A stretch of 64,000 nt of DNA, taken from the NCBI RefSeq assembly GCF_001648775.1, contig NZ_LVEJ01000011.1, forward strand, positions 1 to 64,000. Reading direction: 5' to 3'. The DNA comes from Pseudomonas fluorescens (GTDB lineage Bacteria; Pseudomonadota; Gammaproteobacteria; Pseudomonadales; Pseudomonadaceae). Positions 47,619-57,657 of this stretch are shown one piece after another; position 1 is the first letter of the stretch; every line of letters starts with the position of its first letter. The translations under genes were made by a program, and so were the position numbers. Under the pieces are notes generated by a model. That model did not search any database and was not told the origin of the DNA. It saw only the letters and a list, made by a program, of their open reading frames with translations.

Positions 47619-48912
47619 AACCGAGAAATCCATGTCCCGCAGTGAGATATCCACAGCCCCCAAACGCACGGCAGAGCTTGAAGAACTGCTGATCGACGCC
47701 GAGGCTGACGACGAGCAAGTGCAACAAACCCATCCACTGGTGAAACGCCCGTGGTTGTTGCTGCTGGGGTTGATTCTGGTGGCGCTGAACTTGCGTCCGG
47801 CGCTGTCGAGCATGGCGCCGTTGCTCAGCGACGTGTCGAAAAGCCTTGGTTTGTCGGCGGCTCAAGCCGGTTTGTTGACCACGCTGCCGGTGCTCTGCCT
47901 CGGTTTGTTCGCCCCGCTGGCGCCGATTCTGGCGCGGCGTTTCGGCGCTGAACGGGTGGTACTCGGGATTCTGCTGACGTTGGCCGGCGGGATCATTTTG
48001 CGCAGCAACTTCGGTGAAATCGGCCTGTTCGCCGGCAGCGTATTGGGCGGCGCCAGCATCGGCATCATCGGTGTTCTGCTGCCGGGCATCGTCAAGCGCG
48101 ACTTCGCCAAACACGCCGGCACCATGACCGGCGTCTACACCATGGCGCTGTGCCTGGGTGCAGCGATGGCGGCGGGTTCCAGCGTGCCGTTGAGTGAACA
48201 CTTCGGTCACAGCTGGGCGATGGGCCTGGGGTTCTGGGTGATTCCGGCGCTGGTGGCAGCGATGTTCTGGCTGCCGCAAATCGGCCAGAAACATGGCGCA
48301 CACAATGTTGCCTATCGCGTGCGCGGTCTATTGCGTGATCCACTGGCCTGGCAGGTGACCTTGTACATGGGCCTGCAATCGTCGCTGGCCTACATCGTGT
48401 TCGGTTGGTTGCCGTCGATCCTGATTGGTCGTGGACTGACGCCGACCCAGGCGGGTCTGGTGTTGTCCGGTTCGGTGATCATTCAGCTTGCCAGTTCGTT
48501 GGCTGCGCCGTGGCTGGCGACCCGTGGCAAGGATCAACGTCTGGCCATTGTGGTGGTGATGGCGCTGACCCTCGGCGGACTGTTCGGTTGCCTCTATGCA
48601 CCGATCGAAGGCCTGTGGGGCTGGGCGATTCTGCTGGGTCTGGGGCAGGGCGGGACGTTCAGTCTGGCGTTGACGCTGATCGTGCTGCGCTCGCGTGACT
48701 CACATGTCGCCGCGAACCTGTCGAGCATGTCTCAGGGCTTCGGTTACACGCTGGCGTCGATGGGGCCGTTCGCGGTCGGCGTGGTGCATGACTGGACCGG
48801 CGGCTGGAATGCCGTGGGCTGGATCTTTGGCATCATCGGTACCGGTGCGATCATTGCTGGCCTCGGTGCCGGGCGTGCGCTGTACGTGCAAGTGCAAAGC
48901 GAAAAAATCTGA
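47608..48912 (+). CDS. CynX/NimT-type MFS transporter
   Basis: A 434-residue 12-helix major-facilitator protein of the CynX/NimT (cyanate/nitroimidazole) group. A hydrophilic N-terminal tail of about 45 residues is followed by LLLLGLILVALNLRPALSSMAPLL, the family signature start, and by GMTGVYTMALCLGAAMAAGSS-type helices. The substrate cannot be predicted. ATG 47608 overlaps the GntR gene; ATG 47632 (MSRSEIS) is an alternative start with GAGAAA upstream. The GntR partner suggests induction by the substrate. Confidence 0.88.
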   Translation: MNLETEKSMSRSEISTAPKRTAELEELLIDAEADDEQVQQTHPLVKRPWLLLLGLILVALNLRPALSSMAPLLSDVSKSLGLSAAQAGLLTTLPVLCLGLFAPLAPILARRFGAERVVLGILLTLAGGIILRSNFGEIGLFAGSVLGGASIGIIGVLLPGIVKRDFAKHAGTMTGVYTMALCLGAAMAAGSSVPLSEHFGHSWAMGLGFWVIPALVAAMFWLPQIGQKHGAHNVAYRVRGLLRDPLAWQVTLYMGLQSSLAYIVFGWLPSILIGRGLTPTQAGLVLSGSVIIQLASSLAAPWLATRGKDQRLAIVVVMALTLGGLFGCLYAPIEGLWGWAILLGLGQGGTFSLALTLIVLRSRDSHVAANLSSMSQGFGYTLASMGPFAVGVVHDWTGGWNAVGWIFGIIGTGAIIAGLGAGRALYVQVQSEKI

Positions 48913-48946
48913 CGCCTAAGCCTTTTTTGGGGCCAGTGATATCCAA

Positions 48947-49037
48947 TGTGGGAGCGAGCTTGCTCGCGAAGACGGTGGTTCAGGCACAGATCAAGTTGAA
49001 TGTGCCGGACTCTTCGCGAGCAAGCTCGCTCCCACAG
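48947..49037. repeat. REPIN (T-type, 91 bp)
   Basis: Inverted GTGGGAGCGAGCTTGCTCGCG arms between the MFS gene and the SnoaL-like gene. Confidence 0.9.
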
Positions 49038-49149
49038 TTTTTGGTGCGCCTTTAAGATCTTGCGTGGTATTCGGTTTACGAATGCCGATAGTGTTTCTGC
49101 GCATTGCAGATTATCGTGCTGGCAATCTGTACCTATTTGGAGATTGCCC

Positions 49150-49620
49150 ATGAGCGAAGCTAACGCCGCGTTGATCACCCGCTTCTACCAGGCCTTCCAA
49201 CGCCTCGATGCCGAAGCCATGGCCGCCTGCTACACCGACGACGTAGTGTTCAGCGATCCGGCCTTCGGTGAACTGCGCGGGCGCGATGCCGGCGACATGT
49301 GGCGCATGCTCACCACCCGGGCCAAGGACTTCTCGCTGACCTTCGACAACGTCCGCGCCGATGAGCGCAGTGGCGGCGCGCATTGGGTCGCGACCTACCT
49401 GTTCAGCCAGACCGGCAACATCGTCATCAACGATATCCAGGCCCGTTTCGTTTTCCGGGACGGCAAGATCTGCGAGCACCACGATCACTTCGATCTGTGG
49501 CGCTGGTCGCGTCAGGCCCTGGGTTTCAAAGGCCTGCTGCTGGGCTGGACACCACTGGTGCGCAACGCCGTTCGCGCACAGGCATTGAAGGGACTGAAGG
49601 CATTTCAGGCCGGTCGCTGA
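49150..49620 (+). CDS. SnoaL-like / NTF2-like family protein
   Basis: A 156-residue cytosolic protein with an NTF2-like (SnoaL) fold. The start ANAALITRFYQAFQRLDAEAMAACYTDDVVFSDP and ending FRDGKICEHHDHFDLWRWSRQALG are typical. These cone-shaped proteins bind or convert small hydrophobic molecules; the ligand is unknown. GGAG precedes ATG 49150. The GIY-YIG gene follows 39 bp later on the same strand, and a common transcript is possible without a functional link. Confidence 0.88.
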   Translation: MSEANAALITRFYQAFQRLDAEAMAACYTDDVVFSDPAFGELRGRDAGDMWRMLTTRAKDFSLTFDNVRADERSGGAHWVATYLFSQTGNIVINDIQARFVFRDGKICEHHDHFDLWRWSRQALGFKGLLLGWTPLVRNAVRAQALKGLKAFQAGR

Positions 49621-49659
49621 TAAGATCGCCGCCTGTTTCCTACACGTCTTGATCCCGAA

Positions 49660-49962
49660 GTGACCAGCCTTAGCGAAAAATCTGTCGATGTGGCCGAACC
49701 GGTGAGCAAGTCCTGGTTCGTCTACCTCGTTCGCGCGGCCAATGGTTCGCTGTATTGCGGGATCAGCGACGACCCGGTGCGTCGTTTCGCCAAGCATCAA
49801 AGCGGCAAGGGCGCACGGTTCTTCCTCTCCAGCCCGGCCATGGCGCTGGTCTACACCGAACTGTGCCGAGACAAGAGCGATGCGTTGCGCCAGGAGCGGC
49901 TGATCAAAAAGCTGCGCAAGAGCGCCAAGGAATGCCTGGTCGCGTCTTATCAATCTGACTGA
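49660..49962 (+). CDS. GIY-YIG nuclease family protein (YhbQ-like)
   Basis: A 100-residue single-domain GIY-YIG protein: [18 protein letters not shown] gives the two motif strands, followed by [14 protein letters not shown] and [17 protein letters not shown]. The family (UPF0213, YhbQ) is small and widespread; weak structure-specific nuclease activity has been reported for relatives. The GTG start at 49660 gives the expected N-terminus with a short extension. There is no restriction or mobile context. Confidence 0.9.
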   Translation: MTSLSEKSVDVAEPVSKSWFVYLVRAANGSLYCGISDDPVRRFAKHQSGKGARFFLSSPAMALVYTELCRDKSDALRQERLIKKLRKSAKECLVASYQSD

Positions 49963-50046
49963 TCGGTTCCCATCAGGCAGATCTGTAGGCTGCTAAGCAA
50001 ATGCACGCTAAGCTGCCAGCTCACTATCTGAGCGGCGGAGCCGAGC

Positions 50047-50982
50047 ATGTCCGAGTTGATTCTGCATCATTACCCGACCTCCCCATTTGCCGAGAAAGCC
50101 CGTTTGCTGCTGGGCTTCAAAGGCTTGTCGTGGCGCTCGGTGCATATCTCGCCGGTGATGCCGAAACCGGATCTGACCGCGCTGACGGGCGGCTACCGCA
50201 AGACCCCGGTGCTGCAGATTGGCGCTGATATCTATTGCGACACTTCGTTGATCGCGCGGCGCCTCGAGCAGGAAAAGGCTTTGCCGGCATTCTTCCCCGA
50301 AGGTCAGGAGTTCACCACCGCGAGTTTTGCCACGTGGGCTGACTCGGTGGTGTTTCAACATGCGGTGAGCCTGGTGTTCCAGCCAGAATCGGTGGCTGTG
50401 CGTTTCGCCAAGCTGCCGCCGGAAGCGATCAAAGCTTTTATCGCCGACCGAGCCGGTCTGTTCTCCGGTGGCAGTGCGACACGTTTGTCCGCTGAGCAGG
50501 CCAAGCATCAGTGGCCGACGATCATGGCGCGTCTGGAGCAGCAGTTGCAGCGCGAGCAGGGTGACTTCCTGTTTGGTGAACCGTCGATTGCCGACTTTGC
50601 GCTGGCGCATCCACTGTGGTTCCTCAAGGCGACGCACGTCACCGCGCCGCTGGTGGATGAGTATCCGGCGGTGTCGGCGTGGTTGGGGCGAGTGCTGGGC
50701 GTTGGTCATGGCGCCGCGAGTGCGATGACGTCTGAGGAGGCGCTGGAAGTGGCACGCAACGCGACACCGGCGGCATTGCCGGACGAGCAGTTTGTTGATC
50801 CGAATGGATTCAAGGCTGGCCAGCAGGTGGCAATCTCGGCGACGGATTACGGGGTTGATCCGGTGGTGGGTGAGTTGCTGTTTGCCGGTAGCGAAGAGTT
50901 GATCATTCGTCGTGAGGACGAGCGTGGCGGCGTGGTGCATGTGCACTTCCCGCGCTTTGGATTCCGCATCGAAGCCCGCTAA
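50047..50982 (+). CDS. Glutathione S-transferase family protein with C-terminal extension
   Basis: A 311-residue protein. The N-terminal thioredoxin-like GST domain (LILHHYPTSPFAEKARLLLGFKG, then KTPVLQIGADIYCDTSLIARRLE) is followed by an all-helical GST domain to about residue 215. A further 95 residues (ASAMTSEEALEVARNATPAALP onward) are not part of a standard GST and end in a beta-rich stretch. This long form is common in Pseudomonas. No substrate is known. Confidence 0.87.
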   Translation: MSELILHHYPTSPFAEKARLLLGFKGLSWRSVHISPVMPKPDLTALTGGYRKTPVLQIGADIYCDTSLIARRLEQEKALPAFFPEGQEFTTASFATWADSVVFQHAVSLVFQPESVAVRFAKLPPEAIKAFIADRAGLFSGGSATRLSAEQAKHQWPTIMARLEQQLQREQGDFLFGEPSIADFALAHPLWFLKATHVTAPLVDEYPAVSAWLGRVLGVGHGAASAMTSEEALEVARNATPAALPDEQFVDPNGFKAGQQVAISATDYGVDPVVGELLFAGSEELIIRREDERGGVVHVHFPRFGFRIEAR

Positions 50983-50990
50983 GGATCCAT

Positions 50991-51078
50991 TGTGGGAGCG
51001 AGCCTGCTCGCGAAAGCGGTGTGTCAGACAACAACAGTGTTGAATGATCAGCCGTCTTCGCGAGCAGGCTCGCACACA
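50991..51078. repeat. REPIN (C-type, one arm decayed)
   Basis: The left arm is intact (GTGGGAGCGAGCCTGCTCGCG). The right arm reads CGAGCAGGCTCGCACACA, missing part of the CTCCCAC end. Confidence 0.8.
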
Positions 51079-51082
51079 TTGG

Positions 51083-51433
51083 TTATTTCAAAGCGGCGAG
51101 GATTTCGTCCGGGTCAAACCCGCGAATCAACGTGCCGTTAACGTCGATCAACGGAATCCCGCGTCCACCCAGCGCCTCATACGCTTTGCGCGCCTCGGCA
51201 TCCTTCTCGATATCGAACTCCTTGAAGGGAATCCCCTTGCTGTCGAGAAAGCGCTTGGTCTGCTTGCAGTAGCCGCACCAGTCGGTGGCGTAGAGCACCA
51301 CGTTGGCTTGCGCGCGCGTCTGCTCGGCAACCATTTGCGACGGGTTGAACACCCGCTCGATCTTGCCCCAGTTCTGATAAACCACGACCACCAGCAGAAC
51401 CAGGGCGACCTTCTTCAGCACATTACCGAGCAT
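51083..51433 (-). CDS. Membrane-anchored glutaredoxin-like protein
   Basis: A 116-residue protein with an N-terminal membrane segment (VALVLLVVVVYQNW) and a glutaredoxin-fold domain with the redox motif WCGYCK near residue 54 and the cis-Pro segment GIPLIDVNG. The anchored domain could face either side; the positively charged flank is short. The start codon overlaps the yejK stop by one base, so the two are co-translated. The substrate is unknown. Confidence 0.87.
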   Translation of the reverse strand: MLGNVLKKVALVLLVVVVYQNWGKIERVFNPSQMVAEQTRAQANVVLYATDWCGYCKQTKRFLDSKGIPFKEFDIEKDAEARKAYEALGGRGIPLIDVNGTLIRGFDPDEILAALK

Positions 51434-52437
51434 CAGTTGCGGCGCTTCAGCTGATCGGTGAGCGACGTTGGCAGGCCTTTGATCACCAGGGTGCCAGCTT
51501 CTTCGTCGTATTCGATCTTCGAACCCAGCAGGTGCGCTTCAAAGCTGATCGACAGGCCTTCGGCGCGACCGGTGAAGCGACGGAATTGATTCAAGGTGCG
51601 TTTGTCCGCCGGGATCTCTGGCGACAGGCCGTAATCCTTGTTGCGGATGTGATCGTAGAAGGCCTTTGGGCGTTCTTCGTCGATCAGCTCCGAAAGCTCT
51701 TCCAGGCCCATCGGTTCGCCAAGTTTGGCCTGACTGCTGGCGTAATCCACCAGGGTCTTGGTCTTTTCGCGGGCGGATTCTTCCGGCAGGTCTTCGCTCT
51801 CGACGAAGTCACTGAAGGCCTTGAGCAGCGTGCGGGTCTCGCCCGGGCCGTCGACGCCTTCCTGGCAGCCGATGAAGTCGCGGAAGTATTCCGAGACCTT
51901 TTTGCCGTTCTTGCCTTTGATGAACGAGATGTACTGCTTGGACTGTTTGTTGTTCTGCCACTCGGAAACGTTGATGCGCGCCGCCAGGTGCAATTGGCCG
52001 AGGTCGAGGTGGCGCGACGGGGTCACGTCCAGCTCGTCGGTCACCGCCACGCCTTCGCTATGGTGCAGCAGGGCGATGGCCAGGTAGTCGGTCATGCCTT
52101 GCTGATAGTGAGCGAACAGCACGTGGCCGCCGACCGACAGGTTCGACTCTTCCATCAGTTTTTGCAGGTGCTCGACCGCGACTTTGCTGAACGCGGTGAA
52201 GTCCTTGCCGCCTTCCATGTATTCCTTCAGCCAGCCGCTGAACGGGAACGCACCGGACTCCGGATGGAACAGGCCCCAGGCTTTGCCCTGTTTGGCGTTA
52301 TAGCTCTCGTTGAGGTCGGCGAGCATGTTCTCGATGGCTGCAGACTCGGCCAGTTCCGTGTCACGGGCGTGCAGAACTGCGGGCGTGCCGTCGGGTTTTT
52401 TGTCGATCAGGTGGACGATGCAATGACGGATCGGCAT
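51433..52437 (-). CDS. Nucleoid-associated protein YejK (NdpA)
   Basis: A 334-residue NdpA/YejK protein starting [17 protein letters not shown], with the conserved block [21 protein letters not shown] and the ending [25 protein letters not shown]. Members associate with the nucleoid, and the family can interact with topoisomerases. ATG 52437 is the family start; the frame to 52545 has no support. It is coupled to the glutaredoxin-like gene and divergent from the HU gene. Confidence 0.92.
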   Translation of the reverse strand: MPIRHCIVHLIDKKPDGTPAVLHARDTELAESAAIENMLADLNESYNAKQGKAWGLFHPESGAFPFSGWLKEYMEGGKDFTAFSKVAVEHLQKLMEESNLSVGGHVLFAHYQQGMTDYLAIALLHHSEGVAVTDELDVTPSRHLDLGQLHLAARINVSEWQNNKQSKQYISFIKGKNGKKVSEYFRDFIGCQEGVDGPGETRTLLKAFSDFVESEDLPEESAREKTKTLVDYASSQAKLGEPMGLEELSELIDEERPKAFYDHIRNKDYGLSPEIPADKRTLNQFRRFTGRAEGLSISFEAHLLGSKIEYDEEAGTLVIKGLPTSLTDQLKRRN

Positions 52438-52832
52438 GGGCTTCTCGGCTGTTGGAAGGGAGGAGGGCAGGCTCCCCCGAAAAAGCGCCCAGTGTACCGC
52501 AACCACTGGTTTTGGCGCGGGTTGTAGGGCAAAACCGGGGCGCACGACCGGCCTTATGCAGTTTTTTACCGATTTAGAGCAATAAAGCTGACCAAATGGG
52601 TAGCTAGAGGCGGATATTTCCCCGTCTCTGTGCTAGTTTTGCCCGGTCTTACGCGAAGTCACTGCGTTAAGCGTGCAATCAGCATTTGTCAGGTCGAACC
52701 AAACCCTGATTTCGGTATCTATAACCCGACTCGTCGTGGTTATCGCCGAGGGTGCCAGATCCAGAAGATCGGGCTCGATGGCTGACACTGCACTCTGCAA
52801 TCCATATGAATTTGATAGGGAAGGAACACTAC
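52438..52832. other. Intergenic region between yejK and the HU gene
   Basis: This is a 395-bp region with divergent promoters for yejK and hupA. AAGGAA lies just before the HU start. TATAAC near 52720 could be a -10 element, but I see no matching -35. No gene or repeat is recognisable. Confidence 0.4.
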
Positions 52833-53114
52833 ATGGCTCTTACTAAAGACCAACTGATCGCCGACATCGCTGAAGCTATCGACGCGCCGAAAACCACCGC
52901 GCGTAACGCTCTGGACCAACTGGGCCAAATCGTTGCCGATCAGCTGGAAAACGGCGGCGAAATCACCTTGCCAGGTATCGGCAAGCTGAAAGTGACCGAG
53001 CGTCCTGCCCGCACTGGCCGTAACCCTTCGACTGGCGCTGCCATCGAAATCCCTGCAAAGAAAGTGATCAAGCTGGTTGTGGCCAAAGGCCTGACCGACG
53101 CTGTGAACAAGTAA
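52833..53114 (+). CDS. hupA: HU family DNA-binding protein (HupA-like)
   Basis: A 93-residue HU protein: MALTKDQLIADIAEAIDAPK start, the signature GIGKLKVTERPARTGRNPSTG with the beta-arm RNPSTGAAIEIPA, and the ending KVIKLVVAKGLTD. It bends and compacts DNA as a dimer. Sequence resembles Pseudomonas HupA rather than HupB (which begins MNKSEL). AGGAA precedes the ATG, and a strong terminator follows, so it is a single-gene unit. Confidence 0.94.
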   Translation: MALTKDQLIADIAEAIDAPKTTARNALDQLGQIVADQLENGGEITLPGIGKLKVTERPARTGRNPSTGAAIEIPAKKVIKLVVAKGLTDAVNK

Positions 53115-53124
53115 GACGCAGCGA

Positions 53125-53166
53125 TAAAAAAACCGTGCCCCGGAGCGATCCGGGCACGGTTTTTTT
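53125..53166 (+). terminator. Rho-independent terminator of hupA
   Basis: AAACCGTGCCC and GGGCACGGTTT form an 11-bp stem followed by a long T-run, 11 bp after the stop. Confidence 0.95.
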
Positions 53167-53209
53167 GTGTCTGCGATTTGGTGGCGGACTCATGACCACC
53201 ATAAACCAT

Positions 53210-53298
53210 TGTGGGAGCGAGCTTGCTCGCGAAGGCTGTGTGTCAGTCAGAGTTGAATTGACTGATGCGCCGCATTCGCGAGCAAGCTCGCTCCCACA
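53210..53298. repeat. REPIN (T-type)
   Basis: Inverted GTGGGAGCGAGCTTGCTCGCG arms between the convergent hupA and rlmF genes. Confidence 0.9.
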
Positions 53299-53325
53299 AT
53301 TGATCTGTGTCCGTCGGTGCAGTGT

Positions 53326-54345
53326 TTAGCGAACCCAGCGCTCGCGGCGCCAGATCTGCTGTTCGGACTTGGTCTGGAAGGTCCACGCGACGAAGCGGCT
53401 TTGCTTCTGCCCTTGCGACATCTCCACCACCTGGCTTTCCAGCACGCCAGCCTTTTTCAGCGCGGTTTCAATGGCTGGCAGGTTCGATGCTTTCGACACC
53501 AGCGTGCTGAACCACAGAACCTTGTGCTGGAAGTTCGCACTTTCAGCGATCAGTTGCGTCACGAAGCGTGCTTCGCCGCCTTCACACCACAGCTCGGCCG
53601 ACTGACCGCCGAAGTTCAACACCGGCAGTTTGCGTTTTGGATCGGCCTTGCCCAGTGCGCGCCATTTACGCTCGCTGCCCTTGGTCGCTTCGTCCATCGA
53701 GGCGTGGAACGGCGGGTTGCACATGGTCAGATCAAAGCGCTCACCGGGCTCCAGCAAGCCAATCAGAATGTGCTTGCGGTTTTCCTGCTGGCGCAGCTGG
53801 ATAACCTTGCTCAGGTCGTTGGACTGGACGATGGCTTTGGCAGCGGCCACGGCGGTCGGGTCGATTTCCGAGCCGAGGAAGTGCCAGCGATATTCGCTGT
53901 TGCCGATCAGCGGATAAACGCAGTTCGCGCCCATGCCGATATCCAGCACATTGACGATCGCGCCACGCGGGACCTTGCCGTCGTTCATGCTGGCGAGCAG
54001 GTCTGCGAGGAAATGCACGTAATCAGCACGGCCCGGAACAGGCGGGCAGAGGTAGTCTGCCGGGATGTCCCAATGCTGGATGCCATAAAACGACTTGAGC
54101 AGCGCCCGGTTGAACACGCGCACCGCATCGGGACTGGCGAAGTCGATGCTTTCCTTGCCGTACGGGTTGGTGATCACAAACTTCGCCAGTTCCGGCGTGG
54201 TCTTGATCAGCGCCGGGAAGTCGTAACGACCCTGATGGCGATTGCGCGGGTGCAAGCTGGCCTTTTCACGCGGCTCGACGGTCTTGGCCGGGGTCGCGGA
54301 GTCAGGCTTCTTGCGCGCAGGTTTGGGTGTGCGGGGGGCGTTCAT
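53326..54345 (-). CDS. rlmF: 23S rRNA (adenine(1618)-N6)-methyltransferase RlmF
   Basis: A 339-residue SAM-dependent methyltransferase. A basic, low-complexity N-terminus ([17 protein letters not shown]) is followed by [16 protein letters not shown], the SAM motif [16 protein letters not shown] and the catalytic motif [10 protein letters not shown]. It methylates A1618 of 23S rRNA in E. coli. ATG 54345 is the first start after the REPIN; the longer frame to 54579 reads through that repeat and is not real. Confidence 0.93.
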   Translation of the reverse strand: MNAPRTPKPARKKPDSATPAKTVEPREKASLHPRNRHQGRYDFPALIKTTPELAKFVITNPYGKESIDFASPDAVRVFNRALLKSFYGIQHWDIPADYLCPPVPGRADYVHFLADLLASMNDGKVPRGAIVNVLDIGMGANCVYPLIGNSEYRWHFLGSEIDPTAVAAAKAIVQSNDLSKVIQLRQQENRKHILIGLLEPGERFDLTMCNPPFHASMDEATKGSERKWRALGKADPKRKLPVLNFGGQSAELWCEGGEARFVTQLIAESANFQHKVLWFSTLVSKASNLPAIETALKKAGVLESQVVEMSQGQKQSRFVAWTFQTKSEQQIWRRERWVR

Positions 54346-54436
54346 GGGCGTGGTCGATTCGGGTATGGCTGAAAGTGGCGGGTATTGTCCCACATCCAGC
54401 CGTTGCGAACTCAATATCAGCAACACCACCGATCTC

Positions 54437-54527
54437 TGTGGGAGCGAGCTTGCTCGCGAAAGCGTCCTCTCAGTCAACATCACTTTCGCCTGACACGGCC
54501 TCTTCGCGAGCAAGCTCGCTCCCACAG
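54437..54527. repeat. REPIN (T-type, 91 bp)
   Basis: Inverted GTGGGAGCGAGCTTGCTCGCG arms between valS and rlmF. Confidence 0.9.
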
Positions 54528-54559
54528 GGATTGGCAGTGGATGAAGGAAAGTAGGCAAT

Positions 54560-54599
54560 AAAAAAGGCGCGTCACCCAATCGGGTGGCGCGCCTTTTTA
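54560..54599 (-). terminator. Rho-independent terminator of valS
   Basis: AAAGGCGCG and CGCGCCTTT form the stem (with GTCACCC/GGGTGGC inside), followed on the minus strand by TTTTTTATT. It lies 14 bp after the valS stop. Confidence 0.92.
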
Positions 54600-54612
54600 T
54601 TGCGATTTGCCG

Positions 54613-57459
54613 TTACAGGCTGGCAATCCGCGCATGCTGCTCGGCCAGTTTGCCCAAGGCTTGTTCCGCCTCGGCCAGTTTGGCGCGTTCTTTGTCGATG
54701 ACTTCGGCCGGGGCCTTGTCAACGAAACCGGCGTTGGACAGTTTGCCGCCAACGCGCTGGACTTCGCCCTGCAGGCGCAGGATCTCCTTGTCCAGACGCG
54801 CCAGTTCTGCGCCCTTGTCGATCAGGCCGGCCATTGGCACCAGCACTTCCATCTCGCCAACCAAAGCGGTAGCGGACAGCGGCGCTTCTTCGCCAGCCGC
54901 CAGAACGGTGATCGATTCCAGACGCGCCAGCTTCTTCAGCAGCGCTTCGTTCTCGGTCAGACGGCGCTGGTCTTCAGCGCTGACGTTCTTCAGGTAGATC
55001 GGCAGTGGCTTGCCCGGGCCGATGTTCATTTCGCCACGGATGTTACGCGTGCCGAGCATCAGTTCCTTGAGCCATTCGATGTCGTTTTCGGCAGCCGGAT
55101 CGATGCGCTCTTCGTTGGCCACTGGCCACGCTTGCAGCATGATCGTCTTGCCCTGAATGCCTGCCAGCGGCGCGATGCGCTGCCAGATTTCTTCAGTGAT
55201 GAACGGCATGAACGGATGCGCCAGCCGCAGCGCCACTTCCAGCACGCGAACCAGCGTACGGCGAGTGCCGCGCTGACGCTCAACCGGCGCGTTCTCGTCC
55301 CACAGCACTGGCTTGGACAGTTCCAGGTACCAGTCGCAATACTGGTTCCAGATGAACTCGTACAGCGCTTGCGCGGCGAGGTCGAAACGGAACTGATCGA
55401 GTTGACGGGTCACTTCGGCTTCGGTGCGTTGCAGCTGCGAGATGATCCAGCGATCCGCCAGCGACAGTTCGTAGGCTTCGCCGTTCTGGCCGCAGTCTTC
55501 GCCCTTGTCCAGAACGTAACGCGCGGCGTTCCAGATCTTGTTGCAGAAGTTGCGATAGCCTTCGACGCGACCCATGTCGAACTTGATGTCGCGACCGGTC
55601 GAAGCCAGCGAGCAGAAAGTGAAACGCAGGGCGTCGGTGCCGTAGCTGGCGATGCCGTCGGCGAACTCGTCGCGGGTCTGCTTCTCGATCTTCTTCGCCA
55701 GTTTCGGCTGCATCATGCCTGAGGTGCGTTTCTGCACCAGGTCTTCCAGCTCGATACCGTCGATGATGTCCAGCGGGTCAAGGACGTTGCCCTTGGACTT
55801 GGACATCTTCTGACCCTGGCCATCGCGCACCAGACCGTGCACATACACGGTCTTGAACGGTACTTGAGGGGTGCCGTCCTCGTTCTTGATCAGGTGCATG
55901 GTCAGCATGATCATCCGGGCGACCCAGAAGAAAATGATGTCGAAACCAGTGACCAGTACGTCGGTGGAGTGGAATTTCTTCAGGAACTCGGTCTGCTCAG
56001 GCCAGCCCAGGGTGGAGAACGTCCACAGGCCGGAACTGAACCAGGTGTCGAGTACGTCGTTGTCCTGTTGCAGCGCCACGTCCGGGCCGAGGTTGTGCTT
56101 GGCACGCACTTCGGCTTCGTCGCGACCGACGTAGACCTTGCCCGACTCGTCGTACCAGGCCGGGATCCGGTGGCCCCACCACAGCTGACGGCTGATGCAC
56201 CAGTCCTGGATGTCGCGCATCCACGAGAAGTACATGTTTTCGTACTGCTTCGGTACGAACTGGATGCGACCGTCTTCAACGGCAGCAATCGCAGGCTCGG
56301 CCAAAGGCTTGGTCGACACGTACCACTGGTCGGTCAGCCACGGCTCGATGATGGTGCCGGAGCGGTCGCCTTTCGGCACTTTCAAGCCGTGGTCGTTGAC
56401 GCTGACCAGCAGGCCAGCGGCGTCGAACGCAGCCACGATCTGCTTGCGTGCTTCGAAACGCTCGAGACCGGCGTATTCAGCCGGAATCGCGCCGTCGATG
56501 CTGTCGTTCAGCGTACCGTCGAGGTTGAACACCTGGGCTGCCGGCAGCACGTTGGCGTTCTTGTCGAAGATGTTCAGCAACGGCAGGTTGTGACGCTTGC
56601 CGACTTCGTAGTCGTTGAAATCGTGGGCCGGGGTGATTTTCACGCAACCGGTGCCGAACTCAGGATCACAGTAATCGTCGGCGATGATCGGGATGCGGCG
56701 GCCAACCAGTGGCAGCTCGACGAATTTGCCGATCAGGGCCTGGTAGCGCTCGTCGTTCGGGTTAACCGCGACGGCGGAGTCGCCGAGCATGGTTTCCGGA
56801 CGGGTGGTCGCGACGATCAGGAAGTCGTTGCCATCAGCGGTTTTCGCGCCGTCGGCCAGCGGGTACTTCAGGTTCCACAGGAAGCCTTTCTCGTCGTGGT
56901 TTTCCACTTCGAGATCGGAAATCGCCGTGTGCAGCTTGGTGTCCCAGTTGACCAGGCGTTTGCCGCGATAGATCAGACCGTCTTCGTGCAGGCGCACGAA
57001 CGCTTCTTTAACCGCTTCCGAGAGGCCGTCGTCCATGGTGAAGCGCTCGCGGCTCCAGTCGACGGATGAACCGAGGCGACGGATCTGACGGCTGATGTTG
57101 CCGCCGGACTGATCCTTCCATTCCCAGACTTTCTCGAGGAATTTCTCACGACCGAGATCATGGCGATTCTGGCCCTGGGCTTCGAGTTGACGCTCCACCA
57201 GCATCTGCGTGGCGATGCCGGCGTGGTCGGTGCCCGGCTGCCACAGGGTGTTGCGACCCTGCATGCGACGGAAACGGATCAGCGCGTCCATGATCGCGTT
57301 GTTGAAACCGTGCCCCATGTGCAGGCTGCCGGTGACGTTCGGCGGCGGGATCATGATGGTGTAGGAGTCGCCCGCGCCTTGCGGGGCGAAGTAGTTCTCG
57401 GACTCCCAGGTGTTGTACCAGGAAGTTTCAATGGCGTGCGGCTGGTAGGTCTTATCCAT
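54613..57459 (-). CDS. valS: Valyl-tRNA synthetase
   Basis: A 948-residue class I aminoacyl-tRNA synthetase that charges tRNA-Val. The HIGH-type motif is [12 protein letters not shown] near residue 40. The editing domain lies near residues 200-350, KMSKS is in [14 protein letters not shown] near 560, the anticodon-binding domain follows, and a C-terminal coiled coil ([21 protein letters not shown]) ends the protein. Length agrees with E. coli ValS (951). It is the last gene on the minus strand after pepA-holC-hypothetical, a common order in gamma-proteobacteria. Confidence 0.97.
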   Translation of the reverse strand: MDKTYQPHAIETSWYNTWESENYFAPQGAGDSYTIMIPPPNVTGSLHMGHGFNNAIMDALIRFRRMQGRNTLWQPGTDHAGIATQMLVERQLEAQGQNRHDLGREKFLEKVWEWKDQSGGNISRQIRRLGSSVDWSRERFTMDDGLSEAVKEAFVRLHEDGLIYRGKRLVNWDTKLHTAISDLEVENHDEKGFLWNLKYPLADGAKTADGNDFLIVATTRPETMLGDSAVAVNPNDERYQALIGKFVELPLVGRRIPIIADDYCDPEFGTGCVKITPAHDFNDYEVGKRHNLPLLNIFDKNANVLPAAQVFNLDGTLNDSIDGAIPAEYAGLERFEARKQIVAAFDAAGLLVSVNDHGLKVPKGDRSGTIIEPWLTDQWYVSTKPLAEPAIAAVEDGRIQFVPKQYENMYFSWMRDIQDWCISRQLWWGHRIPAWYDESGKVYVGRDEAEVRAKHNLGPDVALQQDNDVLDTWFSSGLWTFSTLGWPEQTEFLKKFHSTDVLVTGFDIIFFWVARMIMLTMHLIKNEDGTPQVPFKTVYVHGLVRDGQGQKMSKSKGNVLDPLDIIDGIELEDLVQKRTSGMMQPKLAKKIEKQTRDEFADGIASYGTDALRFTFCSLASTGRDIKFDMGRVEGYRNFCNKIWNAARYVLDKGEDCGQNGEAYELSLADRWIISQLQRTEAEVTRQLDQFRFDLAAQALYEFIWNQYCDWYLELSKPVLWDENAPVERQRGTRRTLVRVLEVALRLAHPFMPFITEEIWQRIAPLAGIQGKTIMLQAWPVANEERIDPAAENDIEWLKELMLGTRNIRGEMNIGPGKPLPIYLKNVSAEDQRRLTENEALLKKLARLESITVLAAGEEAPLSATALVGEMEVLVPMAGLIDKGAELARLDKEILRLQGEVQRVGGKLSNAGFVDKAPAEVIDKERAKLAEAEQALGKLAEQHARIASL

Positions 57460-57559
57460 GCGCGGCGGGACCCTATTGGCATTAATTCAGGAAAAGCCGA
57501 CGAGTATAGCGGGGCATGGGGCCGAGGGCGAGCGGGGCAGGCCCGGAGGGGATCTAAAT

Positions 57560-57646
57560 GTAGGCGTGAGCCTGCTCGCGATGCTGGCGCTGCGGTTTTT
57601 CAGGAAAACCGAGGTGCTGCTATCGCCAGCAGGCTGGCTCCCACAG
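57560..57646. repeat. Decayed REPIN
   Basis: The arms GTAGGCGTGAGCCTGCTCGCG and CGCCAGCAGGCTGGCTCCCAC are both mutated relative to the intact repeats. It lies between valS and the hypothetical gene. Confidence 0.65.
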
Positions 57647-57657
57647 GGGATTGGGGG

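Noticed and set aside
52687..52725. A sigma-70 promoter for hupA built on TTGTCA and TATAAC
   Set aside because: The two hexamers are 28 nt apart, too far for a functional pair.
53326..54579. Longer starts for rlmF, dauA, the NodT channel gene and others that include sequence such as SRAGSLPQG
   Set aside because: These N-terminal stretches are translations of REP/REPIN arms. Family starts with ribosome sites lie downstream in each case except algK, where read-through is favoured.
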